From NCBI RefSeq assembly GCF_900188105.1, contig NZ_FZNP01000004.1, forward strand, positions 186,001 to 250,000: DNA of 64,000 nucleotides. Direction: 5' to 3'. Numbering within the stretch: position 1 is the first letter of the stretch; every line of letters starts with the position of its first letter. Of the stretch, positions 63,427-64,000 are shown in pieces. The notes beneath the pieces are model-generated. The model ran no database searches. It had not been told where the DNA came from and saw nothing but the letters and a program-made list of their open reading frames with translations. A program made the translations under genes and the position numbers. This DNA is from Actinomadura mexicana (GTDB taxonomy: Bacteria; Actinomycetota; Actinomycetes; Streptosporangiales; Streptosporangiaceae).

Positions 63427-64000
63427 GCCGCCTCCGCGTCCCAGACGAGCGTCAGCTTCTTGAAGCCCCTCGCGAAGAAGATGGTGTCCCGGACGGCGGC
63501 GTCCGCACCGTGGGCCAGGCGCAGACCGGGAAGGCGCTCGAGGAGCCGGGGAATGGCGATCTTCAACTGGAGCCTGGCGAGCGGCGCGCCGAGGCAGGCG
63601 TGCACGCCTTTCCCGAAGGCCAGGTGGGTGGTCGCCGAGTCTCGCGTGACGTCGAAGGCGTCGGGATCGGGGAACACGCTCTGGTCCCGGTTTCCCGAGC
63701 CCCAGTGCACCATGACCCGCGCTCCGGCCGGAAGGGCGACGCCGCCCAGCACGGTGTCCTCGCGGACGGTGCGGAACAGCCCCTGCGCCGGCGACTCGAA
63801 CCGGAGGATCTCCTCGACCATCGTCGGGATCAGGTCAGGGTCACGGCGAACCGCCTCCAGTTGCTCCGGAGCGGCCAGCAAGGTCGTGAGACCGTTGCCG
63901 ATGGCCCGGGTCACGGTGACGTGACCGGCGATGATGAGGTTCATCGGGACCCGCATCGCCTCCACCGTCGTGAGCGGCTCGCGGCCGGCGATGCGGGCGG
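63423..64000 (-). CDS. Cytochrome P450, N-terminal part outside window
   Basis: The visible 192 C-terminal residues include the I-helix region LIIAGHVTVTRAIGN, the ExxR motif EEILRFES and the haem loop FGKGVHACLGAPLARL with the axial Cys. The frame is still open at base 64000. In the I-helix the acidic residue usually found before the conserved Thr (AGHET) is Val (AGHVT), which would alter proton delivery or oxygen activation. It is translationally coupled to the reductase gene that follows. Confidence 0.9.
   Translation of the reverse strand, partial: ARIAGREPLTTVEAMRVPMNLIIAGHVTVTRAIGNGLTTLLAAPEQLEAVRRDPDLIPTMVEEILRFESPAQGLFRTVREDTVLGGVALPAGARVMVHWGSGNRDQSVFPDPDAFDVTRDSATTHLAFGKGVHACLGAPLARLQLKIAIPRLLERLPGLRLAHGADAAVRDTIFFARGFKKLTLVWDAEAA

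Noticed and set aside
1..64000. CRISPR arrays, tRNA or rRNA genes
   Set aside because: No regularly spaced direct repeats, tRNA cloverleaf or rRNA core sequences were noticed on either strand, although this was by eye only.

Overview
The window is high-GC DNA with G/C-biased third codon positions, frequent GTG starts and many 4-nt ATGA/GTGA gene overlaps. It encodes a minimal type II polyketide synthase, ROK- and TetR-controlled sugar ABC importers without their own ATPase, and many cytochromes P450. All of this points to a filamentous actinomycete (Streptosporangiales/Thermomonosporaceae-like); the genus cannot be fixed from the window. I saw no rRNA, tRNA or CRISPR array.

Layout. (1) 0-4 kb: the 3' part of a cysteine-dioxygenase-like cupin, a LysR remnant, and a divergent TetR/MFS drug-exporter pair with a palindromic operator, followed by an IS256 scar. 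(2) 4-17.5 kb, minus strand: two carbohydrate ABC importers (lipoprotein plus two permeases each) on either side of a ROK regulator and a Gfo/Idh/MocA oxidoreductase. They are accompanied by a zinc-type dehydrogenase and a GH15 trehalase-like enzyme fused to a degenerate OtsB domain. An HSL-type esterase heads the second importer operon, divergent from a TetR gene with two palindromic operators. (3) 18.6-23.5 kb: a SnoaL-like protein, an ABC1/UbiB kinase-like protein, a 68-residue basic coiled-coil protein, a terpene-cyclase-like pseudogene, and a DUF11 repeat protein. The DUF11 protein ends in the same basic coiled-coil tail as the 68-residue protein. (4) 23.9-31.4 kb, plus strand: a type II PKS operon (KS-alpha, chain-length factor, ACP, two O-methyltransferases, a serine-type KASIII-like protein, a P450) with no ketoreductase, aromatase or cyclase.

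(5) 31.6-50 kb: a large catabolic locus. One plus-strand operon encodes a DapB-fold NAD(P)-dependent dehydrogenase, E1-alpha/E1-beta of a 2-oxo-acid dehydrogenase, a HyuA/HyuB pair, and the E2 subunit. It is followed by an LLM flavin oxidoreductase and a complete Liv-type ABC importer. A strong terminator separates this from a convergent Rieske-type reductase (PDR/VanB) and PPOX flavoprotein pair, which diverges from an IclR regulator. The gene set suggests uptake and oxidative/ATP-dependent opening of an N-containing or amide-like compound, ending in oxidative decarboxylation to an acyl-CoA; the substrate is unknown.

(6) 50-57.8 kb: a decayed mobile island. It holds a transposase with two stops and frameshifts, a truncated group II intron reverse transcriptase, an AT-richer membrane protein with tandem four-cysteine repeats, a truncated conserved protein abutting a truncated IS5 transposase, and a two-component system in which both genes carry frameshifts. 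A Mur-ligase-like protein lacking the P-loop lysine follows. (7) 58.9-64 kb, minus strand: a second oxidative catabolic operon (P450, PDR/VanB reductase, alpha/beta hydrolase, ACMSD-like amidohydrolase, phytoene-desaturase-like flavoenzyme) that runs off the window. Its reductase is a paralogue of the one at 47.3 kb, so regions 5 and 7 may have belonged together before the island separated them.
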